From positions 2,917,140 through 2,981,139 of the forward strand of contig JANPWX010000010.1 of assembly GCA_024734555.1 (NCBI GenBank): a stretch of 64,000 nucleotides of DNA, given 5' to 3'. The translations under genes were made by a program, and so were the position numbers. Positions 1 to 12,299 of this stretch are shown here, piece by piece. The notes below the pieces were generated by a model. That model was not told the origin of the DNA. It saw nothing but the letters and a program-made list of their open reading frames with translations, and ran no database searches. This DNA is from Trochalopteron elliotii. Lineage: Eukaryota > Chordata > Aves > Passeriformes > Leiothrichidae. The stretch's first letter is position 1; the number at the start of each line of letters is the position of its first letter.

Positions 1-76
1 GATCCTTGAGCAGCTTTTTGACTCTGTTTGGTTTTGTCTGAGGCTTCATGTGTGTAAAACTAGTATTTACCCAGGT

Positions 77-140
77 TCAATCAATTCTGAATCAATTCTG
101 AATTGAATCAATTCAGAATCAATTGAATCAATTCTGAATG
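77..140. repeat. Palindromic AT-rich short repeat
   Basis: The unit ATCAATTCTGA and its complement alternate several times. Positions 95-119 form an inverted repeat with perfect 12-base arms around a single central A. It could extrude a hairpin and may be an unstable microsatellite. No function is evident. Confidence 0.7.
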
Positions 141-968
141 CTATACTAGCTTTCCTAAAGCCAGGCTTCTCATCCTCTGGTTTCCTCAATGCCTTCCTGA
201 CTTACAGATTGCCTTTCAACTGTTTTATGCTTGCTGCTTACAACTGGTAGAACTCACTTTTGTTCTTGCAGAGTTACCTTTTCAGAAAGTGCATTGAGGG
301 AAGCAAGTGTAGCTTCTAGTTAATGACTAGCTTTCTGATTTCTCCTTAAAGTAAAAGCAGAGCTAGTCAACTCTCTGCAGCTCGGAAGTTGTCAGAGGCA
401 CGGGGAAGAGAAACATAAGTTATATTTTTCAGGGATGCTGAATTGTAGCTTCATTTTCAACCATCAAGAAGGGAAGACCCTCATCTTTGGAAAGGTGCAT
501 CTCTCTTTTTTCAGTCTGTGATCTCCATCAATATAGGTAGAGTCTTCCCCACTTATGCATATTCTTTAAGTATTTTTTAGTGGCTAGATCCTGCCACTTT
601 GCATGAGCCATGCCTTTTTGTGTGTTTACATGTGCCTATATCTAGTAAATGTGGCATAGAAAAAGACACTCTTCTTTCAGAGGGTAAACTTCCTAATAGC
701 TAAGTCTGAAACCATTACATTATATGTTCTGCAAATTTCCTCAGGGTGGAACAGTTTGCATACACCACTTGGTGCCTGATTGTTTGGAAAATTCTTTTCA
801 ACACTGTAGTACAGGGGAAAAAGAAAAGGCTGAAATAGGTTGCTGCTGCAAATTCTTTCACTCCTGAAACCAGTTATTCTAGGTGAGTCCTCTTGTTCTC
901 TGAGAAATGTTGCACTTTGCTTTCTGAAGGCAGTGTTTGTTGAAATGCCATCAACTTCATGCTGTAAA

Positions 969-1110
969 ATCCTAGACTGGTTTGGGTTGGAATGAACCTT
1001 AGAGCTTATCCAGTTCTACCCTCCTGCCTTGGGCAGGGACACCTTCCACTAGATCAGGTTGTTCCAAGCCCCATTAAACATGGCCTTGAACATTTCTAGG
1101 GATAGGGCGG
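969..1110 (-). repeat. CR1 LINE fragment
   Basis: On the + strand this reads as the reverse complement of a CR1 3' end: a 'gggttgg' segment, 'cagggacaccttccact', 'caggttgttccaagcccc', then 'ggccttgaacat'. It is diverged and short, truncated on both sides. No reverse transcriptase coding sequence remains. Confidence 0.75.
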
Positions 1111-2307
1111 AGTGATGCTGGTACCTTGTGTGTTTTCAGTTTTCCACCATCCTAGTTCTTTCAGACATTAAGATGTTTTTATTTTGGTATTTTTTAATGG
1201 AGAGATGTCTGGATTTCAGCATTTAGCATCCACTGTCTTGGGTACGGAAATGAAGAGCTTAGAGAGCTGCTGGGATGGTGCCTCTGTAGCAATGTGATGT
1301 GCTACACAGTGTGTGTATCTCAGGATTATTCAGGTGGAACCATATTTTTGGTGGAAAGGAGTGTCTGCTGTGTGGCCTGTGGTTAACACAGTTGTGTCAG
1401 GAGATGTTGACGTTTAACTCTTGAATTTCAACATCTTCTATAGGGAGACAGACTCCTGTTAAGGCAGGAAAGAATCTTTAGGAAGGGATTGTAGTACTTA
1501 AAATCCATCTTTATCTGTTGGATATCTGCTGGCTGATCACAGGTACCAGATGGGGCTGCTTTATATGCTGAAGTAAGTGCCTTTTTTCCTGCAATCCATA
1601 ATCTTTCTGACAGTGCTGCCAGGTGGCTGGACCTGCTTAAAATTTACTTTATCATGTAAAGCAACACTTCGCAAAAGAGTTTGCAACTTTTCTAGGAATT
1701 TGTGTGACTCTGCCTGATAAGGAAAAGCTCAGTATCTGACATTTGCACCATGAGTAATTGCTGTTTGTCTGTTACTGTTTTGATACCTTGTGTGCAGAAT
1801 GGATACTTTGGTCTCTTCAAAGAACAACCTTACGTCGTTCTTACTTTTTAACTTCCAGAAACTTGTTCATGTCACTCAAAACTAAGATTACTTTGATCTT
1901 TTAATGTGTTACAGCATGGATAAAGGATAGAGCTTTATCTTATGTTCCTGTAATTCTCTGCCACGTGACTGAGTGGGCTCTCAGGTCTGAAGCTGAAGAA
2001 TGGCAGTGCACTTTTCAGTGTTTCTGTGCATAAAGTTATGGATTATAAAGTTCAAGAAAACACACTATGTGTCTAGAACACAGAAAAACTGATAGGTCTT
2101 TTATACCTTTATAGGATAAGTGGTGTTATTGCCACCATAAATTGTTTCTACCTACCATAAATAAAACATGTGTAAAGACAGATTTAAAATGCATTAAGTG
2201 AAAGATCATTTATTCTACTAAAAGTGCATGCTTTTAGTCAAGGTAGATTTTTGTAATTTTTAAAATCATATTCCTTCTTTTTCCTCCTGACCTCAAGGAT
2301 CACTCAG

Positions 2308-2383
2308 GTACCCTGAAGAACAGTCTTCTCCAGGTGGATCAGAACTGTGTTCGTAACTCTTACGATGTCTTCTCTTTGCTTAG
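2308..2383 (+). CDS. UVRAG: UVRAG exon (linker before the coiled coil)
   Basis: The 76-bp exon has two bases completing a codon, 24 full codons and two bases of an Arg codon. It includes [17 protein letters not shown], which matches vertebrate UVRAG at about human residues 181-197, between the C2 domain and the coiled coil. The acceptor is CTCAG at 2303-2307, after a pyrimidine tract. The donor is GTAAGG at 2384. The split AG|G Arg codon is completed by the exon at 23283, almost 21 kb away. The first eight codons differ most from mammals, as expected for a linker. The previous coding exon is outside the window. Confidence 0.92.
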
Positions 2384-5300
2384 GTAAGGTTTTTGATAAT
2401 ATTTTGTGTAGCTGTTGTAACTTCTGTAGTGTCTATGTGTGGGAGGAATCTTTCCAAATATTAAAAAAACCCCAGCATTCTGGTGTGGAATGTGCAAAGG
2501 AGGTATCAGAGTTGTGCCGGTATACTGATATGTTGGGGAGCTGGGCTGTGATGTGTGTGTGGTCAGTGGTGGTCACTGGGCTTCTGACGTGTAGATGCCT
2601 GAGTGCTCTGAACTAGGACTGACTGTGGAGTGGGCCCGTGGACATGCCTTGTGAATGTCAAAATCATGGAACTTCTTTGTTGGAAAGTTTCTGGGGAAAG
2701 CCTTTACTCTGTTCTCAACAGCAATAAATGTTTTTAAAAACACAAGAACACAGTCAGGACCCAGTTACTCCAACACAGATGTGGTCTAAGAAAGGTACAG
2801 TGGTTTCTTGCTTTTGGGTGGCTACTTAAATGTGTGTGGTGATAAAAAAAAATGAAGTGCTAGTATTAAGTTAAACAAGATGTCCTTTTTCAGATCTGCT
2901 TTAATTATAATAGTTCAAAAATATTAGTTATGAAAAAGTATAATTGTGGTCTACCACTAAGTTGGTTTTGAGGAATCTCTATTTAAATGGCATTTTACAA
3001 GACAGATTAATAACTTCAGTTCTGCAGTAAAGGCAGTAGTAGATGTGCTATGAAGGAAACTCTTGAATAGGAAATGTTTAATATGCTTTCAAAAGTCTAT
3101 GTAAAAATACATTTGACTTTTTAAATCAGTTGTACAAGTTAAACTCATTTGACAGTGTTGACAGTAGGTGTCAGTGTTGCCTGTCTGAAGAGAGAGGAAA
3201 AGTCAGCTTAGGTTGCCTATCAGATGTCCTTATTTAAGCTCTCTTAAAATTTCAATGTTCCATTTCTTGATTCTGTAAATCATATTTAAACTGAAGACTG
3301 CTTTCTAAATGTTTGTTTTCTGTACTTTTAGTGGGAAACAACCGGGGGGGGGGGGGTTTAGGAGGTTCTGATTACATTCTGACACAGGCCTTTAGAAGAG
3401 AACTTGTACTATATAACATTAAGTCTTTGTTTAACAGAAAAAGGGAAGCATGTGCAGTGTACCTGATTACTTCATTCATGAGGGTTTTTCACATTTTGTG
3501 TGCACATCTATGTAGCATGAGGTATGTTTCAGAAAAAAGACTCACTGTGATCATGAACTTGACTAGCCTGGACCCCTTTGTAATTGATCTGTAATCCTTC
3601 TTCTGAACATACCTGACCGTTTTTCCTCAAGCTGACAAGAAATGAAGATGTCAGCTGTGATAAAGTTCACCTTGTGGAGTGCTTATCAGTGCTGTTTTGA
3701 ACCCTGACTACTGGAACTTCTTTCTGTTTTGGGGATGTGAGAGTCCAGGCTCAGTCTCTCACAGTGCCTAGGCGTGCTGTTGGGTTTAGTTTCTGTTAAG
3801 CTCTGTCTCTGAGCTGAGACATCCTCCTTTTTTATTTTGTCTCAAAAAGAACAGTGTTTTTCAGACCTCAGAACCAGGCCTGCTGCTGATTGTATTTTAG
3901 TAGATTCTGCATACTGTATCAAGGGGTTTACATTGCATTGTTTAGTTCCAGCATAAGTTAGAAGCTGTAATTTGTGACTCTACCTAGGTGTCATTTTTGT
4001 CTGTTTTCATTGTAGTTAGGAAAGTTTGTCAGAAACTAAGGCAGAGTCCTCTGTGTAGTTTAGAATCCTTTCTATTCCTTCTCACATTAACTCTGCTTTT
4101 TTACAGGTGCATTTACTATACTGCTGCTTACCTCTGATATCAAGCTGAAAAGCCTGGTGATGGTGTTTGTTTTAAAATAATCTCTAGTCACTTTTTGTCA
4201 GGTGTCATTTTTCTCCTACCAAGCAGTTTGGTTTGCCGCTTCCTCCAGGAGTCCATGCTTGAATAAGCAGCCCATGAACTGTTCCCAAAGATAGTTCATA
4301 TTAGTGTGTTCCTCTTTGAACAGAAGAGAGAGATGGGCATAATTTGAGTTATGATTCATTAGACAGGATGTACTTTGGGAGGAAATGAGTTGCTGTCTTC
4401 CTTCTTCTGTCCATTGTCTGTAAAGAGAATACTGAGGTGTCCATACCATAAAGATTTGCATCTGGTCACATAAATCCCATGTTTTGAGGAGTTTCTCATG
4501 ATAAAGATATTTGTCTGTAGTAAAAATTCACAAGCTGCACATGTGGTTTCCTAATGGTGTTTTCATAATGAATGTGAATATGAAGAACAGCTTGTACTGG
4601 CTTTATTTAAACTTTTACAAAAGGAGGCAAGTCCTGGTGACAGTGGGACCTGAGTCCCAGTTGTTGCGGTTGTACTGTGCTGCCAGATTTGGCAAAGCCA
4701 GTGATAGCCAAAATGGAGAGAACTGCTTCTAGCTCATCCTCTAAATCTTGACTGCACAGTGAGAACTTCTGTGGTTGATCTGTGTTTCAAAACTGCTTTT
4801 GGGGGAAGAAGTGATGTAGTTTTTATCCTCAGAAGTGAATAGCTAAAATTTATGAACCTTGTGAATAGACCTTAATAAAAAATGTATGCTTGGCTCAAAT
4901 TATGTTGATTAATAAAATTAATTGGGAATGACAGAGTGTGTGAACAATACATTTTTTTTTTGTGTGCATTGGATTAAAATAGTGCTTGTGTTCAGATGCT
5001 GAATTACATGGATTTACAAGTTAATTAGGCTGGAGGAAAAGGCTAAATGTTCAGGCAGCTCCTCTTTACATAAAGAACGTTTCAGCACCTCTGCAGCTCA
5101 TAACCCTTCTTCTTCTGGGACAGGAACAAGATCCTCAGGCAGACATGGTGCTGCTTGTAAGTTGTTTGTGCCATATGGAAGTGACAAATGTTCTTCCAGC
5201 CATTTGCTTTAAAAGGGCTAACTAACAAAAATTTACCACATCAACTGGAAAGCTTAAAATTTGAGGGTTTTGTCCCTTGTTTTATTTCCTGAAAAGAGAT

Positions 5301-8300
5301 AAAGACTTTCTAAGCATTATGTTGCTGGTACTAATAGGTTATACAGTAATACCTTTCACACAGCACTTGAGATGGGCCAAATTCATCTGAGGTCATGTTC
5401 TGGACATTACTCAATTAATCAAGTTCTGAACGCATTTGCAGCACTAATGGGAATAAGTTTATATTTAGTATTCTCTTGGTTTTCTAGCCTTTCTTTTCTT
5501 AAAGCTTTGAAAAATAGACATTTAGTGTTAAGTGGTGTTGGGAAGATGAGATCACTAAAGAAAGGGCTTAAAATGCTATGTAATAAAATTTTATTTTGAT
5601 TTCTAAATACAAAAATTAATGTAGTGTATTCTGCAACAGCTTTTTGTGTTGTGATGCTTACAGAGCAATTGGCTTGTGCCTCTAAGTATGTGAATGCCTG
5701 AAATCCTCCCATATTCTGCCTGGAGACAAAAAGTGCTGTAAGAACTAGTGAAAATTAGCCCCTTTGAAGTTTTGCTTCCTGTAGTTTTTATTATTCCATT
5801 CGAAACTGCTGTCTCTATGGCTTATGGTCCTTCAGCAGATAGCATGGTATATTTGTAGTATGGTATATTCTAGACAGCCAGTTAGTGCAGATTGAAAACA
5901 TTTTGCTTGTGTTTTTGTAAACAAAGTGTTAGAAGTGTAACACTTTTTAAAAAAGTATTCTTTTATGACAAAACCAAAACCAACAACAGAATCTGACATT
6001 GGCATAATTTGAGTGCTGAGATGGGTAAAAAGACTAGCTCCAGGCAGCTGCTTAATATTAATGTCTAATCTGGCAGAATTTGATTTGAATAATACTTCTG
6101 GGTATTAATCTCTCATGGGGCCAGGGTATGGTTCAAGTGACAGGCTTCGTTTCAGGGTTTGCCATCTGTAATACAACTGTTAATTTAAAGAGGAGTGCAT
6201 ATCTTGTCACTGAAGAGATTTTATTTAAGAATACAAATGCTGGTAGTGTTTGTGATCAGAAACTGAGATATTCATAAAATCACCTTCTAGTGGCCAAGGC
6301 TAAAACATGTTGACATGATATAAAATCAGCTTTTGTTTAGCTCTGCTTATTTTAGGAAAGATGTTTTTAAATAGTTATTTTGCTTTTTTAAAAAATCCAT
6401 CTTTATTAACAGTTTTATTGAACAAACAATTTGATATTTGAAACTAGAAGACAAAATATATGGTCAATAAGCAGAAAAGCTTATTAGTTGCTCCTCAGTG
6501 TAGTTTCTCTGAGACTGCAGAGTCACTGGGATTGCATATGCCAAATGTACGAACTGCCTTTATGCAGCTGTTTTTAACACATGGAAATAATGCTGAAAGT
6601 GAAGCTGTTTTTCATAAGCTTTGAGTAGGGAATAGTAGAGCAGCACAAGGGCTTGTGGGCTTAAGTTATTCAATGCTAAGGTGTATCTCAGGTACATTGA
6701 CTTGTCTTCTGTAAACCCGTCCATCTTGAACAGTGTCAGTGTCCTGTCTGACAGAAGCTCAGCCAGACTTTGCTATTGTATAGTTGATTTAAGTAGTACT
6801 TCCAAACTTTAGGCTTCCAGTTGTTTAGTGGGGGGAAAAGGAGGGAAAGCAGGAAGAAAACATGCTGTCATCACTGGCTGTCTGACCTCAGAGAGTTGCA
6901 CAGCATCTGATAAATGCAGATGAGACCCATGCAAAGCTGTACTGCCTTTGAACTTCCCTGAAGTTCCTCTATTTCCGTCTTCATCTCCTTGAAAGAAGTG
7001 AACCCAATGGAGCTAGGCAGTAGATGGGACTACATAGAAACAGTTGCTTTTTGCTACCCTATTCCTTGTGGCATGCTGGTAGCTGCATAGAGATAAGGAC
7101 AGGCAGAAAAGATCTAGTTAAATTTTAAACTATGCACTGACAGTTAAGTCTCCTGTTGCTAGCTTTTCCCTCTGTTGTCCTTTACTCAGAGAAGGGTCCC
7201 AGCTCTTCTGTTGTGACCAAAACCTCTCTAAACATTGCAGTTATGGATATTCATGTGGTGGAGCAGTCACTTTCTTTTTGTTGAATGTGAATAGGTCAGG
7301 AAAGGTGATCACTAATAAATAACCTGAAACTCTTGCAGTGTCTTGCTGTAGCTTTTTCTGAGAGTATCTTGGCAATCACATTGCAGACTTTCAGACTTCA
7401 ATATTGCTACTGCTGCTGCCATCATTCTCTCCCAGTAGATGTGGAAATACACCATCTTAAGTGTGAAACAGGTTGTAGGATTCCTCTTACCTGCTCTTAA
7501 ATCACAAAGTTCTTCTGCTAAAACATTCCTTTGCTTTGGGGGGTGGAGTGGGTGGGATGTGATGGCCAGGTTTAATGTTTCTAAACAGAAAAGATTTGCA
7601 CTTGGAAGACTTGGCACTTTGTACCCAACAGGCAGCCAAGAACAGGCAGGCATCCCTCTTTGACTTTGGACAGTCAAATCCAGGTGGCGTAAAGCCAGGA
7701 TGAATAAATAGGAGCTGGAATCAGATCTCTAGAGTGCCTTTATATGCTTAATTAAGCAGTACTGAAATGGATGAACAGTTTAACAAGTGTCATCCTTCTT
7801 GGCCTGAAAACTTTGTGGGTTGGAATTGTCCTGTGGTGGCTTCCTGGAGGTGAAAACTGGGATCTGATTTTTTTTTTCTGTTTGAGAGGTTCCTTAGGGA
7901 TTTTTATTGGTGGCATCAGACTTTTGGATAGATCTTTTCCCAGGCATTTTACCTCTATTGTGCTGAGCTGTATGGGAACTGAAGCTATCTCAGTCATTAG
8001 AACACTAAACTTACAAGCCTGCTTTGTGCCAAAATCTGTAGCAGAGAGTGCCATGGGTTATAGCAAGTTGAAACAGTCCATGAAGCATAAGAGCAGTATG
8101 TGTTTGTTAACTGCTGGCTTAGTAGTCTGCTGCTGTGATCTTCAGTTTTCCTAATATGCCATATGTAATAAGCTGCCCCTGCAGTGGCGCGTTTTTAGCA
8201 TAGGTATACTGCTAGCTCTTGGTCAAATTTGTTTTCAAAGCACTTTTGAGAGGAATTACACAAAGTTGTGCAGGGCTTAAAAAGTAGCTTTATTCTGCCT

Positions 8301-8413
8301 CTTTATTTGATACAGTGTGTAAAAGATGGTATCAGTGAAGCAATACTGAGAAGTCAGAACCCCAGTCCTTCTCCTTTTTCTGCCTCTATGAAATGGATGA
8401 AAACCAGCATGTT

Positions 8414-8632
8414 GTAGAATCGTAGAATAGTCTGGGTTCAGAGGGACCTTTAAAGATCATCAAGTTCCACCTGCCTGCCATGGCAGACCAGGTTGCTCCA
8501 AGCCCCATCCGACCTGGCCTTGAACACTTCCAGGGATGGGGCACCTACTACCACCTTGAACAACCTTGTGCCAGTGTAGTGTTTCACCATCCTCATTGTA
8601 GAAAATGTCTTCCTTATCTTTAATCTAAATAG
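8414..8632 (-). repeat. CR1 LINE fragment
   Basis: The + strand begins 'tagaatcgtagaatag', the complement of the ATTCTATGATTCT microsatellite that ends CR1 elements. It continues through the 'accaggttgctccaagcccc' and 'ggccttgaacacttcc' blocks typical of the CR1 3' region. The element is therefore on the minus strand and 5'-truncated, the usual outcome of CR1 retrotransposition. Confidence 0.85.
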
Positions 8633-10340
8633 CCAAGTGTCACCAAAGGAGAATCTAAGTAATTTACTGACAGATACCTGAAAGTTTTCAAGAAGGAGGA
8701 TTTTGTGAACGTTAGGACCGTTTATTTTTGTTACAGCTTTGTCCTGGATATGGCCATGAGAATGGTGCTGAGTTGCTTTCTCTATCAGCCCCGGCAAAGA
8801 TTTTGGTGACTGCAATCATGTATGTAAAATCCTCAGAACTATCCAACTACACCAGGGAAAGTCAAGGCAGAATTTTGATTGAGAACAAATAAGACAGATT
8901 AAAGATCTTGCTGTGGGGAGAATACTCTAATAAATTTGCTCATTAAAGCAGGGCAGGATAGGGAATGCATGGATGTTCAAGAAGCTGCAGAATGCTCCTG
9001 AGAACATTACGACCATCTCTGTTAGGTGAGAGTTTGTACTGCTATAGCTGCAGAATTCTGCTTCTCTTGGAAGAAAACTGAGCTTTGAATTTGGGGGTGG
9101 CTTCCAGGAGGAAAGTGCAGCAGTATGCAGCTTTGAAACATGAGTCGCCTGAATATTGGCTAGTGTTCTACCTCCTTCTTCTATTGTATAAGCTTGAGCT
9201 CTGCTGTCACAAGCACTTTATCAGTTGTGTGGCCTTGAATAGAAGAACACAATCAAGTAGAGAGTGACTGGTCTCTTTTTGGGTGGAACCTGGAACACAT
9301 TCAGTCTGAATTTGTGCCTCTTCCTTTTCAGTTGTTCAGTGAATCCCAGTTTTAGGTTTGCTCACTGTCTCAGAGTGAGAACTGAAACTTCTATGAAGTT
9401 TTGTTAGGAAAAGGCTGTTGAATTCTACTGGTGTTACTGTCCACCTTGCAGGAGTCATCTTGATGGGTTTATGCACTCTGGAAATTTGATTTGCATCTAA
9501 TTTACCTTTTTTACTAAATACAGTGTCTTGAATGTGATTCTGTGTGCCCTGGCAGCAAGGTTTCTGTAATCGCAAACTGAGAAAGAACAAAAAGAAGCTT
9601 TTTTTGTAATTTGCCACATTTGTTTTTTGAATTAAAAAAATCAACCCATAAATCCCATTTAACTGGAGTTAAATCTTTGAATTGGAATAAGAGAACTAGA
9701 GACATCTCACCTTTTTTTGTTTCATTTCTCAAAAAAATTAAGTTTCACGTTAAGGCTCTCCTCTTCCATTCATGCCCTATGAGTATTGAAGGTGATCTAT
9801 ATCCTAGCTAGCTTCCTTAAATATTCCTCAGACTGGAACCTGCCCTGCTGCCCATTTGATAGATGTGTTTTTTCCTTTTCCTCTCTGTTTCCAAATAGCT
9901 CAAAGCATTCACTGTTGCAGTCCACAAATCCACATGGACTTGATTATTTTAAAGCTTGAGTCTTAAATGTGGAAGACTTAAATGTAGACTGTCCGATATA
10001 AGCATAAGGCTTACATGTAAGTAATTTACTTGTGTAGGACTCAGAACTGTTTGAAAGAATGATGGAAAGTTATCTTATAACAGCACTGTCTTACATGAGT
10101 TTCTTACAGCATTGGCTCTTGGAGAGGTCTAATGTCACAAATTACTGTCAGACTTGCATTTTATTCTTTGCTTACTCCCTACTGTCTTTTCTTGCTCTAC
10201 ATCTCCTTTTGACAAATTGTCGGTATAGGTTTCTGAAGAAATTGGAAAGGGAGTATATGATTATAAATTAGGATCTTTTTCTTGTGGGAAAGCAGATGTA
10301 GCAAATTATAGTTTAAGGGATTATGAAAAAAATCTTAGAG

Positions 10341-10768
10341 CTGGCTTGTAGCAACGGGGAACAAAGCAACGTGGACCCCCTTATGCATCCAGAGAAGATG
10401 GCTTTATTGCAGAAGTTGCCCTTTTCATACCTTTAATCTCCATCAGACATAACGGAAACCAAACCGAGGCCTAACAGAATTTAACAGAAGAAGGGCACCC
10501 TTGGCTGGCTCAGCTGCAGTGCTGCTGTCCACGCGTCCACGTGTCCACGCAGTCAACTTCCCCTTCGTGTGCTGCCCAGGCGTTTCTCCAGCCAATCACA
10601 GTCTCACTTCCAGTTGTCACTCAGCTGACTCTCTCCTCACTCATAACTGCCTCTCACCCCAACTGACTTCCAGCCATGCAGCTGCCAGCTGTGCCTTTCC
10701 ACAGGGCCTTCTGGTGTGCATAAGTCTGAACAACTTTAACAAATATAAGCCCGCGTTCCACACTGGCT
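10341..10768 (-). mobile_element. Solo LTR (416 bp) with 6-bp target duplication
   Basis: The LTR proper is 10347-10762 and begins TG and ends CA. It is flanked by the direct repeat CTGGCT at 10341-10346 and 10763-10768. A 6-bp duplication fits ERVK/alpha-beta-retroviral integration. On the minus strand an AATAAA signal lies near 10401-10406, close to the element's 3' end, which sets the orientation. There is no internal retroviral sequence, so this is probably a recombined solo LTR. Its sequence does not obviously match the LTRs of the provirus at 15.2-22.3 kb. A motif 'cacgcgtccacgtgtccacgc' repeats CCACG three times in the U3 part. Confidence 0.8.
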
Positions 10769-11217
10769 GGCACTCTCCAGAATCTAAGTTTGTAGACTGA
10801 TACAAAGTAGTGTGCATTCTAGTTTCTGAATTTAATAGGAAAGTAATTTTTTTTTTTAATAATAGGTTTGGGTACTTTACTTCCAGGACCCTACATGTCA
10901 CTTATTTCCAGAAGTGTTCCATTCTATTTCCTAAATCTCATGTAGTAATTCTCAGTTTAAATTTAGTCTTGCTGTAACCGAAGGTTCTTCTGGCAAATAT
11001 GACCAGAAGTATTTATTTCTCTTGTGAGAAGGAGCTGTAGTATGTGACTGCTATAATTAATTGATATATTTATGGCTGAAAGTTCTGTACATGAAAAATC
11101 CAGATCTGTCTGATAGAAAATAGATATTGGGAGTCGATGATAGAACTGCAAAATCATGTATCAACTGTCTGATAAAGCTGAGACCCTTTTATTAATGTAA
11201 GTACACACGTATGTTAT

Positions 11218-12299
11218 TTTAATGTTGAGGGTTGGGATTTTTCCTTTTGTTTCTTTCTCATGATATTTCGTCCCATCTGTTGCTAAGAGACAATAATGAC
11301 CGATACTTAAAAGAGACAAAAGATGTAGCCAAGAGGGAGGAGTGCAGCTGACTGCACTGTTGTAGTTTAGGGGCATTCTCTTGGGAAGGGCAGAGATAAT
11401 GCCAGATTTTGGCTGGAGGGTGAGGAGCTAGGCTCTGCTCCTCTTGTCCACTCAGGATTGGAGGAGGTATAGATGGTCGGTCTGCAATCGATGTCTAGAG
11501 GATTTGCTGCCACTATGAAGCTTTTGTCCTCCTACTCTGTCTTTTACCATGGGTGAGCCTTTGCTTGTTAGAGCGGCTGTTGAACTGGGACCTTATTAAC
11601 ACCTAATCTGACTGGAAAGGACCCTCACCATCTATTTGGATGCTTCAGGGAGCCTGACCCCCTCCCCATTCCTGGAGGGGATGTCTCCCTGGCTGCAGCC
11701 AGGCCCCACTTCTTTCTGCCGTTGCCTCAGGCTTTTTCTTTACACTCTCACCCAGCATCCTGGGTCTGCGTGACCCCTGTGGCTCCTGCTAAGGCTGTGG
11801 AGTTTTCTGTCACATTTTGTTTGCCACCCCAGGGGGTGTGCCTGCCTCTGCCTAGCTGCTGCTCTGAGGTTCCTGCCTATTTTTGCCATACAGCCATCTG
11901 CCATTACCATGGGAGGTAGGGGCAACTGCCCTCGCACCACAGCGCTCCCTGCAGCCATGGAGGAATCATTGCACGTGCCCGGCCTGGCCGGGAGCCAACA
12001 GCACCCCTTCCCACTGTGCCTGTAACTACACGAAAGGGAAAAGTGCTTGGCACCCAAGAGACGGCTATTTTTACTGGGTTTCTGGTTTTGTTTGTTGTTG
12101 CTGCCATTGTTGTTGCTTGTTTGCCTTGTTGTACATATACGTACTAGTAAAGAACTGTTATTCCTTTTCCCATACCTTTGCTTGAAGGCCCTTTAATTTC
12201 CAAGTTGTAATAATTTGGAGGGAAGGAGGTATTTTTTCCATTCCAAGGGAAGTTCCACTTTCCTTGATAGATTCCTGTCTTTCAAACCAAGATACTTAA
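11218..12299 (+). mobile_element. Solo LTR, 1-kb family, copy 1
   Basis: The LTR is 11223-12294, 1072 bp. It starts TGTTGAGGGTTGGG and ends AACCAAGATA, where sister copies end AACCAAGACA. Flanks are TTTAA at 11218-11222 and CTTAA at 12295-12299, a 5-bp target duplication with one mismatch. It shares with copies at 31437, 37193 and 58212 (the last reversed) a 5' block ('ctaagagacaataatgaccg...'), a GC-rich middle, and a 3' block with 'ctagtaaagaactgttattcc'. Five-bp duplications fit ERVL-like or class I elements. No internal region remains. The open frames inside are not convincing genes. Confidence 0.8.

Larger units (their letters stand above)
1..2307 (+). other. UVRAG: UVRAG intron, 3' part
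   Basis: No exon matching UVRAG residues upstream of the linker was found. The stretch is AT-rich. It contains an AATTCTGA-type palindromic repeat near the left edge (about 77-140) and a short CR1 remnant near 969-1110. It ends in a pyrimidine-rich tract before the acceptor AG at 2306-2307. Nothing else was recognised. Confidence 0.75.

Noticed and set aside
3344..3356. 13-base G run as a possible G-quadruplex
   Set aside because: A single homopolymer run without spaced G-tracts; length may also be affected by sequencing error.
7312..8154. Overlapping open frames of 100-127 codons on both strands
   Set aside because: No recognised domain, no splice context, both strands open at once, and within a UVRAG intron; most likely chance.
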